Below are positions 9,170-17,227 of a stretch of DNA of 64,000 nucleotides, one piece after another (the stretch's first letter is position 1; each line of letters opens with the position of its first letter). The DNA lies in contig JADJAD010000007.1 in assembly GCA_016704465.1 (NCBI GenBank), positions 434,001 through 498,000 on the forward strand, given 5' to 3'. The notes under the pieces are model-generated. The model was not told the origin of the DNA. It saw only the letters and a program-made list of their open reading frames with translations, and ran no database searches. The DNA comes from Gemmatimonadota bacterium. Its GTDB lineage: Bacteria; Gemmatimonadota; Gemmatimonadetes; Gemmatimonadales; Gemmatimonadaceae. Made by a program: the position numbers and the translations under genes.

Positions 9170-10888
9170 CTACGCCGCGTTGGACACGACCACCGCGGCA
9201 TCGCCGTGCTGCGCCACGGGGATCTCGCCCTCCCACAATACCACGCCACGCACGCGTGCTCCTTCGTCAATGAGCGTCGCCACGGTGCGGGCCAGCGTCG
9301 ACAGTCGCGTGCGGGTGAGCGTGGCGCACACGACCACGTCGTCGCCCGCACGATACTTCTTCACGGTCGCGAGCGGCGCGACGACGATGGTGGCATCGTG
9401 GCGGCGCGCTGCCCGCTGCACTTCGCCGATCAGGGCCTGCGATTCGGCCGGACCAAGCGGCGTCGGGCGACCGCCCGCGGGGAGAATGTCGAGCGCGCGC
9501 CCCCGCCCGACCGGGACGCCTATGAGTGACTCCGACCACTTGCGCCGATTGGCAAGAACGGCCGCCAGCCCCGGCGATCGCGGGAGCGCGAGCACCGCGC
9601 GGACAGGTTCCAGCGCCAGGTCCGCGTCGATCAGGAGCGTTACCCGGGCATCGTTCGCCACCACGGCGGCCAGGTTTGCCGCCACCGTCGCTGCTACCAT
9701 GGGGTCGTCGCCGGTCACCGTGACGATCCCGTCTTTGGGCCACTGCGACGACAGGTGCCACGCCAGGACTCGGTACGCGTCGAAGGTCGGATCCAGCGAC
9801 GGCGGAATCGTGCGGTCCGACGCGCGTCGATTGCGCTCGGCGGGCACGGTGCGCAGTCGCGCCACCCCCAGCACCCGCAGGTCAGTCAGTCGCTCCGCCT
9901 CGGCGGCGTCGGCCACGCGCGGACTGCGCATCTCGTCGAGGAGCGAAAAGACGAAGGCAAAGACGGCGGCGAGAATGACCGCAGCGCCCACCAGGACCGC
10001 GAGCGGGGCCAGTTGCACCCGCGCACGCTCTTGGGCCGCCGCAGAGTCGGCGTACGCGTTGGCCGCCCGAACACCTTCGAGCGATCGCCGCGCCGACTCG
10101 TACGATATCCACGCGGCCTGACGCGCCAGAACAACCGCTGTCGAATCCGGGACTATGGCCACGGGCGAGCCCTCCGGACTCGCCACCGTCGGGGCGGCTT
10201 GCGCGGCATGCTGGCGCTCGAGCGCGGCGAGGCGCTGCTTGGCGATCACGCTGATCTGGCGCCCGATTTCGTTGGCCTGCGTCGTGAGGGCGACGAAAAC
10301 CGGATCCACAGTTGCGCCGCCGCCCAGCTCATCGCGCTCGCGCTCGATCAGCGTCATCGAGTCGACCAGCGCGGCAACCTGTGCGGCGACCCGGCGGTCG
10401 TCGCGCAGCAGGGGCGATTGCGCGAGCGCGCGGTACGACGCGAGGAGCGGCGCATTGTCGGCGCGCTCGATGAGGACGCGCAGGGCTTGTGAGGCGACGC
10501 GGGACGAGTCCCGTTGTTCCGGCATCGGTTGCCCGAACTGCGGATTCGATAGCGCCAGCAACGCGGCACTCGCAAGGCGTGTTTGCGCCAGTGCACTGTC
10601 TGCGGATGCCAGGTGTCGCCGAGCATTGCGCTCGCGGGTCGCAAGCAACGTGGTGTCGCGACGCTCGACCTGATCGTTGCGCAGGAGGTTGCGAGCGCCC
10701 CGCACGCCAGCCGGTAGAAAGAGATAGGCGAGCATGACCGTGACGAACACCCCGATAGCGGCAGCGATCAGTCGCCACGGTCGCTTCACGGCGTTGCGCG
10801 CCCGCGCACCGAACCAGGCCGCTCGTGGAGCGGTCCGGAGTCGGCGCGTGGCGAGCGCCGTGCGCGAGTACGTTCCGGTGTTCGACAT
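9170..10888 (-). CDS. Wzz/BY-kinase-like membrane protein with degenerate nucleotide-binding site
   Basis: 572 aa with the architecture of polysaccharide co-polymerase/tyrosine autokinases: basic N-terminus, TM1 (about 37-60), an Ala/Arg-rich probably helical periplasmic region, TM2 (about 297-320), then a cytoplasmic MinD/BY-kinase-type domain. Where BY-kinases have a GEGKS/T P-loop this protein has TGDDPMVAATVAANL (from residue 392): no Lys and no Ser/Thr in place. Walker A' is partly kept (VTLLIDADL), but the second Asp motif is replaced by HDATIVVAPLA. No Tyr-rich tail is present. I infer a catalytically dead chain-length or scaffold protein. No glycosyltransferase cluster adjoins it; the upstream neighbour is the cupredoxin-like gene. 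Confidence 0.75.
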   Translation of the reverse strand: MSNTGTYSRTALATRRLRTAPRAAWFGARARNAVKRPWRLIAAAIGVFVTVMLAYLFLPAGVRGARNLLRNDQVERRDTTLLATRERNARRHLASADSALAQTRLASAALLALSNPQFGQPMPEQRDSSRVASQALRVLIERADNAPLLASYRALAQSPLLRDDRRVAAQVAALVDSMTLIERERDELGGGATVDPVFVALTTQANEIGRQISVIAKQRLAALERQHAAQAAPTVASPEGSPVAIVPDSTAVVLARQAAWISYESARRSLEGVRAANAYADSAAAQERARVQLAPLAVLVGAAVILAAVFAFVFSLLDEMRSPRVADAAEAERLTDLRVLGVARLRTVPAERNRRASDRTIPPSLDPTFDAYRVLAWHLSSQWPKDGIVTVTGDDPMVAATVAANLAAVVANDARVTLLIDADLALEPVRAVLALPRSPGLAAVLANRRKWSESLIGVPVGRGRALDILPAGGRPTPLGPAESQALIGEVQRAARRHDATIVVAPLATVKKYRAGDDVVVCATLTRTRLSTLARTVATLIDEGARVRGVVLWEGEIPVAQHGDAAVVVSNAA

Positions 10889-10890
10889 CG

Positions 10891-10926
10891 GTGTTCGCGG
10901 TGTTCGCGGTGTTCGCGGTGTTCGGC
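10891..10926. repeat. 9-bp tandem repeat, 4 units
   Basis: GTGTTCGCG repeated three times plus a variant GTGTTCGGC. It fills the whole space between the stop of the cupredoxin-like gene and the start of the Wzz/BY-kinase-like gene, where a ribosome-binding site would be expected; none is visible. Copy-number change would alter spacing only. Confidence 0.9.
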
Positions 10927-11453
10927 TAGCGGATCTCGATCTCGCCCGTCATGCCCTGAGGAAGTCGCGGGGTGGAGACAAACGGATACGTCCCGGGCGT
11001 AAGTGCGCCGAGCGACAGGGTCCACGTCTCCTGCACACCTGCCAGCAACGGCGAGCGTCCATTCGCCGAGTTCGGCATGTTCATCTGAAGCTGGTTACGG
11101 GATTCGGCCGGTATCGCCGCGAGGTCGAAGGCGATTTCGTGCGGACCACCAGAGACGACCACGAACTTGACGCCGTCTCCGGCCTTGGCCGCAATGTGTT
11201 GCGGTTCAAAGCGATAGCCCTTGGCATCTCCAATCAACTTGACTTCGATGATCGCGCCAGTGATGGGTGCGGCCGCTCCGGGAATGGCGCCGACCTGCGC
11301 CGATGGAGCATCGGCGATCGGCGCCGCTACCGGAGACTGCTGGCTGCTGCTCGGAGTCGCTGAGGCGCTTGCCGAGTCGACAGCGGGGGTTTCGCCCGAA
11401 CCGCAACCGGCCAGCAAGAAGAGGGCGGCCGCGGTGTACAGTGTTCGTTGCAT
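10926..11453 (-). CDS. Cupredoxin-like (plastocyanin-type) lipoprotein lacking two copper ligands
   Basis: 175 aa. A lipoprotein signal LFLLAGC (lipid-Cys17) is followed by a Ser/Ala/Pro linker and a plastocyanin/azurin-like domain from about residue 66. The first ligand is present (His105 in GGPHEIAF), and the Met is present (Met168 in QGMTGEI). The C-terminal loop reads YPFVSTPRLPQGM, where copper-binding relatives have Tyr-Cys-x-Pro-His: Ser160 replaces Cys and Arg163 replaces His. Normal type-1 copper binding is therefore unlikely. It is followed on the same strand by the Wzz/BY-kinase-like gene. Confidence 0.85.
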   Translation of the reverse strand: MQRTLYTAAALFLLAGCGSGETPAVDSASASATPSSSQQSPVAAPIADAPSAQVGAIPGAAAPITGAIIEVKLIGDAKGYRFEPQHIAAKAGDGVKFVVVSGGPHEIAFDLAAIPAESRNQLQMNMPNSANGRSPLLAGVQETWTLSLGALTPGTYPFVSTPRLPQGMTGEIEIR

Positions 11454-11677
11454 AGAATCTGGATTCCTGAGGGGCGCTGAAAGGTGTGATGCAGGAGAGA
11501 GACGCATTCGGATGGTGTTTCATCACCAGTGTGCGGGAAGTTGCTCGTGGAGTCGGTGCGCCAGGTGACGGTGTGGGCCCCGATGCGGTGCGTTGCAACG
11601 CGAGGGAGCTGAATTCTACAGTCTACGTGCGTGTGCTTGAGGATGGACTCGGCGCGAGGCGCGCTTCGCTCCCCACG

Positions 11678-11706
11678 TTGACGCCCCTACCTCGCCCCGC
11701 TACCTT
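11678..11706 (+). promoter_or_regulatory. Predicted his operon promoter (-35 TTGACG, -10 TACCTT)
   Basis: TTGACG (11678-11683) and TACCTT (11701-11706) are separated by exactly 17 bp. Transcription would start at about 11712-11714, at or 1-3 nt before the ATG of the leader peptide at 11715. That would make the leader message leaderless or nearly so, consistent with the lack of any Shine-Dalgarno sequence. Confidence 0.65.
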
Positions 11707-11714
11707 CACCCGCC

Positions 11715-11798
11715 ATGTTCTGCCCTGTGCACCGCCATCACCATCACACGCATCACGGCCATGCCCCCACGGGCCTGGGCGTCTTTCGCGTGAGGTAG
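11715..11798 (+). CDS. hisL: His operon leader peptide (27 aa, 8 His codons)
   Basis: The reading frame from ATG at 11715 to TAG at 11796 encodes 27 residues with His at positions 6, 8-11, 13, 14 and 16 (the core reads HRHHHHTHHGH). This is the hallmark of a histidine attenuation peptide, and it lies directly between a promoter and a terminator ahead of hisG. Ribosome stalling at the His codons when charged tRNA-His is scarce would leave codons 19-21 (ACG GGC CTG) free to form the antiterminator described in the next entry. It is too short for routine gene callers. No ribosome-binding site precedes it. Confidence 0.88.
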   Translation: MFCPVHRHHHHTHHGHAPTGLGVFRVR

Positions 11799-11834
11799 CT
11801 GGCGGTCCGAACGCCTCTATTCGCGTCAAGCGCC

Positions 11835-11870
11835 AAGGCCCGTCCACCGAGGACGGGCCTTTCTGTTTGT
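11835..11870 (+). terminator. his operon attenuator (rho-independent terminator with alternative antiterminator)
   Basis: AAGGCCCGTCC (11835-11845) pairs with GGACGGGCCTT (11851-11861) over a 5-nt loop, followed by TCTGTTTGT. The octamer ACGGGCCT of the 3' arm (11853-11860) also occurs inside the leader ORF at 11769-11776, so AGGCCCGT (11836-11843) can pair with either copy: an antiterminator/terminator switch. A further possible competing pair is ACCGCCA (11731-11737) with TGGCGGT (11800-11806). hisG starts about 20 nt after the T-rich run. Confidence 0.88.
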
Positions 11871-11889
11871 CCCATTTCTTTCAGGAACG

Positions 11890-12756
11890 ATGCTCAGGAT
11901 TGCCTTGCCCAACAAAGGGCGGCTCGCCGAAGAAGCCCGAGAACTGTTCAATGATGCGGGACTCGAGGTCCGCGCGCGGGGAGAGCGGTCGCTGACCGCC
12001 TCGCTGGGCGGTGAATTCGAGGCGCTGTTTGTCCGGGCGCAGGACATTCCCGAGTTCGTGGCCGACGGCGCGGCCGACGCCGGGGTGACGGGCTGGGATC
12101 TCGTCTGCGAGTCCGAACGACCGCTCGACTCGCGCCTCGACCTCGGCTTCGGGAAGTGTCGGCTGGTGGTGGCCGTGCGCGATGACTCGCCGGTGCAGAC
12201 GGTCGACGAGCTCGCCGCGGGGTCGCGGGTTGCGACGGTCTTTCCGCGCATCACCCACGCGTTCTTCAAGGCGCGCGAGTTGGCGATCGAGCTAGTCCCG
12301 ATGAGCGGGGCGGCCGAGATTGCACCGCACCTCGGCATCGCCGACGTGGTCGTGGACCTGACGTCCACGGGGTCGACGCTCAAGGTCAACGGGCTGCGCG
12401 AGATCCAGACGGTGATGATCTCGACCGCCCGCCTGATTGCGGCCCCAGGCGCGGCCGAGCGGAACGCGGGGAAGGGGCAGGCCCTGACGGAGCTGAGCTC
12501 GGCGCTGGAGTCGGTGCTGCGGGCACGCGGCCAGCGCTACCTCATGGCCAACGTTCCGCGCGCGGCGCTGGAGCAGGTAAAGGGGGTGATCCCGGGACTC
12601 AACGGGCCGACGGTGATCGACATCTTGAATGGCGGGATGTACGTCGCGGTGCACGCGGTCGTCCCCGCCGCCACCATTTATCGCACCGTCGCGTCGCTCA
12701 AGACGCTCGGGGCCGAGGGAATACTCGTGACGCGAATCGAGAGGTTGATGCCGTGA
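11890..12756 (+). CDS. hisG: ATP phosphoribosyltransferase, long form
   Basis: First and usually feedback-controlled step of histidine synthesis: ATP + PRPP to phosphoribosyl-ATP. The 288-residue length matches the homohexameric long form with a C-terminal ACT-like regulatory domain (about residues 215-288); no hisZ is needed or seen. MLRIALPNKGRLAEEA at the N-terminus and DLTSTGSTLKVNGL (PRPP-binding loop, about 157-170) are characteristic. The ATG follows CAGGAACG. The stop overlaps the GTG of hisD by 4 bp, so the two are probably translationally coupled. Confidence 0.97.
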   Translation: MLRIALPNKGRLAEEARELFNDAGLEVRARGERSLTASLGGEFEALFVRAQDIPEFVADGAADAGVTGWDLVCESERPLDSRLDLGFGKCRLVVAVRDDSPVQTVDELAAGSRVATVFPRITHAFFKARELAIELVPMSGAAEIAPHLGIADVVVDLTSTGSTLKVNGLREIQTVMISTARLIAAPGAAERNAGKGQALTELSSALESVLRARGQRYLMANVPRAALEQVKGVIPGLNGPTVIDILNGGMYVAVHAVVPAATIYRTVASLKTLGAEGILVTRIERLMP

Positions 12757-14066
12757 GCACGCTCAAGTTGCGGTTTCGCGGTGCGGTGGCATCGTTAGGC
12801 TCGGAGGGGCGCATCGCCCTGCTGGAGCGGACCACGGCCGACGATGACGTGCTGCGCGACACGGTGACGGCGACCATCGATGCCGTGCGAAGCCAGGGGG
12901 ACGTGGTCCTCAAGTCGCTGGCCCGCGAGTACGACAAGGTGTCGCTCAAGCGGCTCGACGTGCCGAGGGCGGAATGGACCAAGGCGCTGGACGCGCTCGA
13001 CCCCGCGGTACGAGCCGCGATGGAGCGCTCGGCGCGTAACATTGAAACTGCGCACCGGGCCTTCCTTCCGACAGCGAGCGAGGTGGAGACGGAGCCCGGG
13101 ATCACGATCGGGCGGCGCCCGGACCCGTTAGGCAGGGTGGGGGTGTACGCCCCCGGCGGGCGGGCGGCGTATCCCAGCTCGGTGCTGATGGGGGCAATCC
13201 CGGCGCGCGTGGCAGGCGTGGGCGAGGTGATCCTCTGCTCCCCCCCGGCGGCCTACGGCCTGCCATCGCCCGCGGTGCTGGCGGCGTGCGCCATCGCGCA
13301 GGTGGACAGGGTGTTTGCGTTAGGCGGGGCGGGGGCGATCGCGGCCATGGCGTACGGCACGGAGAGCGTGCCGCGCGTCGACCGGATCGTGGGGCCCGGG
13401 AATGCGTGGGTGACCGAGGCCAAGGTGCAGGTGGCCAAGGCCTGCGCGATCGACTCGCCGGCCGGGCCGAGCGAACTGCTGCTGATCGCCGACGACAGCG
13501 CCGACGTGGCGCAGGTGGCGCGCGAGCTGCTCGCGCAGGCCGAGCACGACCCGCTGACCTGCGTGGTGGCGGTCACCGTGGGCGACGAGGTGGCGCGGCA
13601 GGTGGAGCTGGCCCTGGAGACAATGGTCGGCGGCTACTCACGACATGCCATCATCCGCCAGGCGTTGGAGGCCAACGGTGGGGTGATCTCGGTCGACTCG
13701 CTGGAGGATGCCGTCACCCTCTCCAACTTCTACGCCCCCGAGCACCTGATGCTTGCGGTCAGGGACGCCGACCGCATCCTCCCGATGCTGCGCAACGCCG
13801 GAACGATCTTCGTTGGGACGACCGCGTCGGTCTCGTTTGGCGACTACATGACCGGCGCCAACCACACGCTTCCGACCAACGGGCTGGCGCGATCGTATAG
13901 CGGACTGTCGACCCTCGATTTCATTCGATGGACGACGTACCAGCGCGTGACGCCCGAAGCGGCGGCTCGGTTGGCGGCCGACGTGGGGACGTTTGCCGAC
14001 GCTGAGGGGCTCGACGGCCATGCGCGCGCGGCTCGGGCGTGGATCGGGCGTGGAGAGACGACATGA
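12753..14066 (+). CDS. hisD: Histidinol dehydrogenase
   Basis: Zinc- and NAD-dependent enzyme of the last two steps, histidinol to histidinal to histidine. 437 aa, the normal length. Recognisable blocks are GVYAPGGRAAYPSSVLMGAIPA, GPGNAWVTEAK, DSPAGPSELL, LAQAEHDP (zinc-site Gln/His and substrate region) and NHTLPTNGLAR near the end (Glu/His region APEHL). GTG start within the hisG stop; the stop overlaps the hisC ATG (ATGA). Confidence 0.97.
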   Translation: MSTLKLRFRGAVASLGSEGRIALLERTTADDDVLRDTVTATIDAVRSQGDVVLKSLAREYDKVSLKRLDVPRAEWTKALDALDPAVRAAMERSARNIETAHRAFLPTASEVETEPGITIGRRPDPLGRVGVYAPGGRAAYPSSVLMGAIPARVAGVGEVILCSPPAAYGLPSPAVLAACAIAQVDRVFALGGAGAIAAMAYGTESVPRVDRIVGPGNAWVTEAKVQVAKACAIDSPAGPSELLLIADDSADVAQVARELLAQAEHDPLTCVVAVTVGDEVARQVELALETMVGGYSRHAIIRQALEANGGVISVDSLEDAVTLSNFYAPEHLMLAVRDADRILPMLRNAGTIFVGTTASVSFGDYMTGANHTLPTNGLARSYSGLSTLDFIRWTTYQRVTPEAAARLAADVGTFADAEGLDGHARAARAWIGRGETT

Positions 14067-15229
14067 GCGAGACGCGCGATCAGGCCGACGGCGGGGCGAA
14101 CGACGGAACGAACAGCGAGACGGCTTCGCCGCTCACCCCGCGCGTCGCGAATTGGACGCCGCGAGCGGCGTATCGTGACGTACGGGCGTACGATGTGGAT
14201 CCGACGGCGTGCGAGCTGGAGCTGGCCGACAACACCTCGCCGTTCGGCGCCCCCCCGGCAGCGCTGCGCGTGCTCTCCAGCGCGATCGGGGGCGGACTGG
14301 CCCGCTATCCGAGCACCTATTCGCGCACGCTGCGCGAGGCTATTGCCGCGTACGTCGGGGTGTCGCCTGACGAAGTGATGGTCGGCTGCGGCTCGGACGA
14401 CGTGATGAGCTGCGCCTTCAGAGCGCTTGGTGAACCCGGCGATCGTGTGGCGTACATGGACCCGACCTTCGTCATGGCACGGGTGTTCGCCGCCGTGAAC
14501 TCACTCACCCCCGTTCCGGTCCCGCTCACGGCAGCCTTCGACGCCGATGCCGAGGCGCTGGTCGCGGCGCAGGCGTCGATCACCTACCTGTGTACGCCCA
14601 ACAACCCGACGGGGCTCCCGATCGCACCGGCGACGCTGGCGCACGTGCTTCGCGAGGCGCACGGGCTGGTCTTCGTGGACGAGGCCTACGCCGAGTTTGC
14701 CGGAACGAACCTGGCGCGCGAGGCGCCGGCGCACGGACAATCGCTGGTCTTCAGGACCTTCTCCAAGGCCTTCGGGCTTGCGGGGATGCGGGTGGGGTTT
14801 GCGGTCGGGGCTCGACCGCTCATCGCCGAGCTGGAAAAGGCGCGGGGTCCCTTCGCGGTGACGGCGCTGAGCGAACGAGCAGCGTTGGCGGCGGTGACCG
14901 AGGACCTGGCGTGGGTGCAGCATGGCGCGGCGCGCATCGTCGACATTCGGGAACGCTTCATTGCCGCGTTGCACGCCGCAGGGCTCTCGCCGCTGAATAG
15001 CGCGGCGAACTTCGTCCTCCTGCCAGTCAGCGACTCGCGGGCCGCGATGCGCGCGCTGCGCGATCGCGGAATTCTCGTGCGGCACTTTACCGGACTGTCG
15101 GGGATCGGCGATGCGCTGCGCATCAGCCTGGCCGATTGGCCGGTGATGGAGCGCGTACACGCGGCGCTGCTCGCGGTGGTCCCGCACGACTCACGCCCCC
15201 TGACGCCGGGAGAGCGGGTCGATGCCTGA
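14063..15229 (+). CDS. hisC: Histidinol-phosphate aminotransferase
   Basis: PLP-dependent class I/II aminotransferase converting imidazole-acetol phosphate to histidinol phosphate with glutamate. 388 aa. The PLP lysine lies in TFSKAFGLAGMRVG; CTPNNPTG and VDEAYAEFAG are the other family signatures. The N-terminal 30 residues are a low-complexity extension (DQADGGANDGTNSETASP) before the conserved part. The ATG at 14063 overlaps the hisD stop (ATGA); an in-frame GTG at 14039 is possible but lies inside hisD. The stop overlaps hisH by 8 bp. Confidence 0.96.
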   Translation: MSETRDQADGGANDGTNSETASPLTPRVANWTPRAAYRDVRAYDVDPTACELELADNTSPFGAPPAALRVLSSAIGGGLARYPSTYSRTLREAIAAYVGVSPDEVMVGCGSDDVMSCAFRALGEPGDRVAYMDPTFVMARVFAAVNSLTPVPVPLTAAFDADAEALVAAQASITYLCTPNNPTGLPIAPATLAHVLREAHGLVFVDEAYAEFAGTNLAREAPAHGQSLVFRTFSKAFGLAGMRVGFAVGARPLIAELEKARGPFAVTALSERAALAAVTEDLAWVQHGAARIVDIRERFIAALHAAGLSPLNSAANFVLLPVSDSRAAMRALRDRGILVRHFTGLSGIGDALRISLADWPVMERVHAALLAVVPHDSRPLTPGERVDA

Positions 15230-15827
15230 GCCACGGATCACGATCTTCGACTACGGCGCTGGCAACCTGCACTCGCTGGCCAAGGCCGTTGCCTCGTTTG
15301 GCACGGCGCCCGTCGTCGAGACCGACCCGGTACGCGCGGTCGAGACTGACGTGCTTCTCCTGCCCGGCGTGGGCGCCTTCACCCCGGCCGCCGAACGCCT
15401 GGCGCCGGGGCGTGACGTCATGCAACAGGCACTGGCCGGCGGGCTCCCCTGCCTCGGCATCTGTCTCGGCATGCAGCTGCTCCTGGACGGGAGCGACGAG
15501 GGGACGGGGAGCGGACTCGGCGTCATTCCGGGGTGGGTGACCCGCATCGATGCCGAGCGCCTGCCGCAGATCGGCTGGAACTCACTGGAGGACGCCATCG
15601 ATCCGCTGCTGGCCGAATCCGGCCTCGACACCGTGTATTACGCGAACTCGTTCATCTGCCGACCGGACAAGCGGTCGCACGTGACGTCGTGGAGCACGCA
15701 CGGGGGAGATCGTTTCGCGGGGTCGGTGCGACGCGGGCGAACCGTCGGCGTGCAGTTCCATCCGGAAAAGTCGTCGAGCGCCGGCGTCGCCTTCATCCAC
15801 GCCTTCTTGCGGGAGATGCTCACATGA
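15222..15827 (+). CDS. hisH: Imidazole glycerol phosphate synthase, glutaminase subunit
   Basis: Class I glutamine amidotransferase that supplies ammonia to HisF. 201 aa. FDYGAGNLHSLAKA at the N-terminus, oxyanion strand LLPGVGAF, nucleophile Cys81 in GICLGMQLLL, and the C-terminal His-Pro-Glu motif in VQFHPEKSS complete the triad. It overlaps both neighbours (8 bp with hisC, 4 bp with hisA), consistent with coupled translation. HisF is three genes downstream. Confidence 0.97.
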   Translation: MPEPRITIFDYGAGNLHSLAKAVASFGTAPVVETDPVRAVETDVLLLPGVGAFTPAAERLAPGRDVMQQALAGGLPCLGICLGMQLLLDGSDEGTGSGLGVIPGWVTRIDAERLPQIGWNSLEDAIDPLLAESGLDTVYYANSFICRPDKRSHVTSWSTHGGDRFAGSVRRGRTVGVQFHPEKSSSAGVAFIHAFLREMLT

Positions 15828-16537
15828 TCGCCATTCCAGCGGTCGACCTGCGGGAAGGGGCGTGCGTCCAGCTGGTCGGCGGCGAGTACGCGGACGAACG
15901 CATACGGCTCGAGGACCCGATCGGTGTGGCGCGAGAGTGGGCGCGGCTCGGGTTCCGCCGGCTGCACGTGGTCGACCTCGATGCCGCGCTCTCGAGGGGG
16001 AGCAACGCCGAGGTCATCCGGGACCTGTTGCGCGAGCGGCTGGCGGAGGTGCAGGTGGGCGGTGGCCTGCGCAGCACCGATGCGGTGCGCGACATGCTGG
16101 ATGACGGCGCCCGCTTCGCGATCGTGGGGACGCGGGCGCTCGAGGACCTGGACTGGTTGGCCGACCTGGCGCACGCCTACCCCGGTGAGATCATCGTCGC
16201 GGCGGACGTGCGTGAGCGCAAGATTACCACGCAGGGATGGCAGCGCACGCTGCCGCGCGATGTCATCGACGTGGTCGAGGAGCTGAACGCCCTGCCGCTG
16301 GCCGCGTTGTTGGTGACCGCCGTGCACCGCGAGGGACAGCTGCAAGGCAGCGACCTTCCGTTGATGGAAGACGTCGTCGAGGCGGCGGGCTGTCCGGTCT
16401 TCGCAGCGGGGGGCGTGGGGAGCATCGCCGACCTGCGTGCCTTGCAGGACCGCGGGGTCGCCGGTGCCGTGATCGGCATGGCGCTCTACACCGGTGCGAT
16501 CGATCCGCGTTACATCGTCGACGAGTTCGCCACATGA
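15824..16537 (+). CDS. hisA: Phosphoribosylformimino-5-aminoimidazole carboxamide ribotide isomerase
   Basis: TIM-barrel isomerase (ProFAR to PRFAR). 237 aa from the ATG at 15824; the frame is open far upstream inside hisH, but MIAIPAVDLREGACVQLVGG matches the family start and overlaps the hisH stop. Catalytic Asp at position 8 (AVDL) and the second Asp in AADVRERKITTQGW, with phosphate-binding GGGLRS and AAGGVGS loops. Paralogous to HisF in the same operon. Confidence 0.96.
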   Translation: MIAIPAVDLREGACVQLVGGEYADERIRLEDPIGVAREWARLGFRRLHVVDLDAALSRGSNAEVIRDLLRERLAEVQVGGGLRSTDAVRDMLDDGARFAIVGTRALEDLDWLADLAHAYPGEIIVAADVRERKITTQGWQRTLPRDVIDVVEELNALPLAALLVTAVHREGQLQGSDLPLMEDVVEAAGCPVFAAGGVGSIADLRALQDRGVAGAVIGMALYTGAIDPRYIVDEFAT

Positions 16538-16555
16538 GGACCAGGTGAGGGACAG

Positions 16556-17227
16556 ATGAGCACCATCGAGCGCGAGACGCGCGAGACGACAATCCGGGTC
16601 ACCGTCCTGCGCGAGGGGGGCGAGATCACGGTGGATACGACCGTTCCCTTCCTCGACCACATGCTGCTCACCTGGGCGCGATACGCCGGCGTGGGGCTGT
16701 CACTGCACGCGCGTGGCGACCTGCGCCACCACCTCATCGAGGATGTGGCGATCGCGCTGGGCGCGGCACTCAAGGGAGCGATACCGGCCACCGCGGCGCG
16801 GTACGGTCACCGGGTCATTCCCATGGACGAGGCGCTGGTGGAGTGCGCCATCGACGTGGGCGGTCGCTACTTCTACGAAGGGCCGATCCCCAGCACGCTG
16901 TACGATCACTTCATGCGGTCGTTCGCCGAACACTCAGGCAGCACGTTGCACCTGATGGTGCTGCGCGGTACTGACCGGCATCACATCGTGGAGGGAGCGT
17001 TCAAGGCGCTGGGATTGGCGATTCGCGATGCGATGGTGGACAGCGGGGCGGTGTTCTCCACGAAGGGAAGCGTGTCGTTGCGGCACGGCACCGCCGCAAA
17101 GGGCGACGCAAAGGGCGACGCAAAGGGCGACGCAAAGGGCGACGCGACCGGGGAACAACGTGCCGCGGATGGCGACCCGACGCTCGGGACACCGTCGGGT
17201 CGCGGGCGACCGGGGGGAAGGCGCTGA
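16556..17227 (+). CDS. hisB: Imidazoleglycerol-phosphate dehydratase with repeat-expanded C-terminal tail
   Basis: Mn-dependent dehydratase forming imidazole-acetol phosphate; monofunctional (the phosphatase is supplied by hisN downstream). FLDHMLLTWARYAG, GDLRHHLIEDVAIALG and DRHHIVEGAFKALG are the metal-site motifs. Compared with E. coli HisB the 'THG' His is Tyr, and the DDHH motif is shortened to RHH. A Tyr-containing version occurs in other lineages, as I recall, so activity is still likely. The family usually ends near residue 195. Here a tail of about 45 residues contains a GDAK repeat from a 12-bp tandem array, then a basic RGRPGGRR end. Confidence 0.93.
   Translation: MSTIERETRETTIRVTVLREGGEITVDTTVPFLDHMLLTWARYAGVGLSLHARGDLRHHLIEDVAIALGAALKGAIPATAARYGHRVIPMDEALVECAIDVGGRYFYEGPIPSTLYDHFMRSFAEHSGSTLHLMVLRGTDRHHIVEGAFKALGLAIRDAMVDSGAVFSTKGSVSLRHGTAAKGDAKGDAKGDAKGDATGEQRAADGDPTLGTPSGRGRPGGRR
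17096..17143 (+). repeat. 12-bp tandem repeat inside hisB, 4 units
   Basis: GCAAAGGGCGAC occurs four times without change and encodes a repeated Ala-Lys-Gly-Asp in the HisB tail. Unit length is a multiple of three, so copy-number change keeps the frame. Confidence 0.97.

Noticed and set aside
11486..11995. 169-codon frame across the his leader
   Set aside because: It overlaps the promoter, hisL, attenuator and hisG start in a different frame; no motif.
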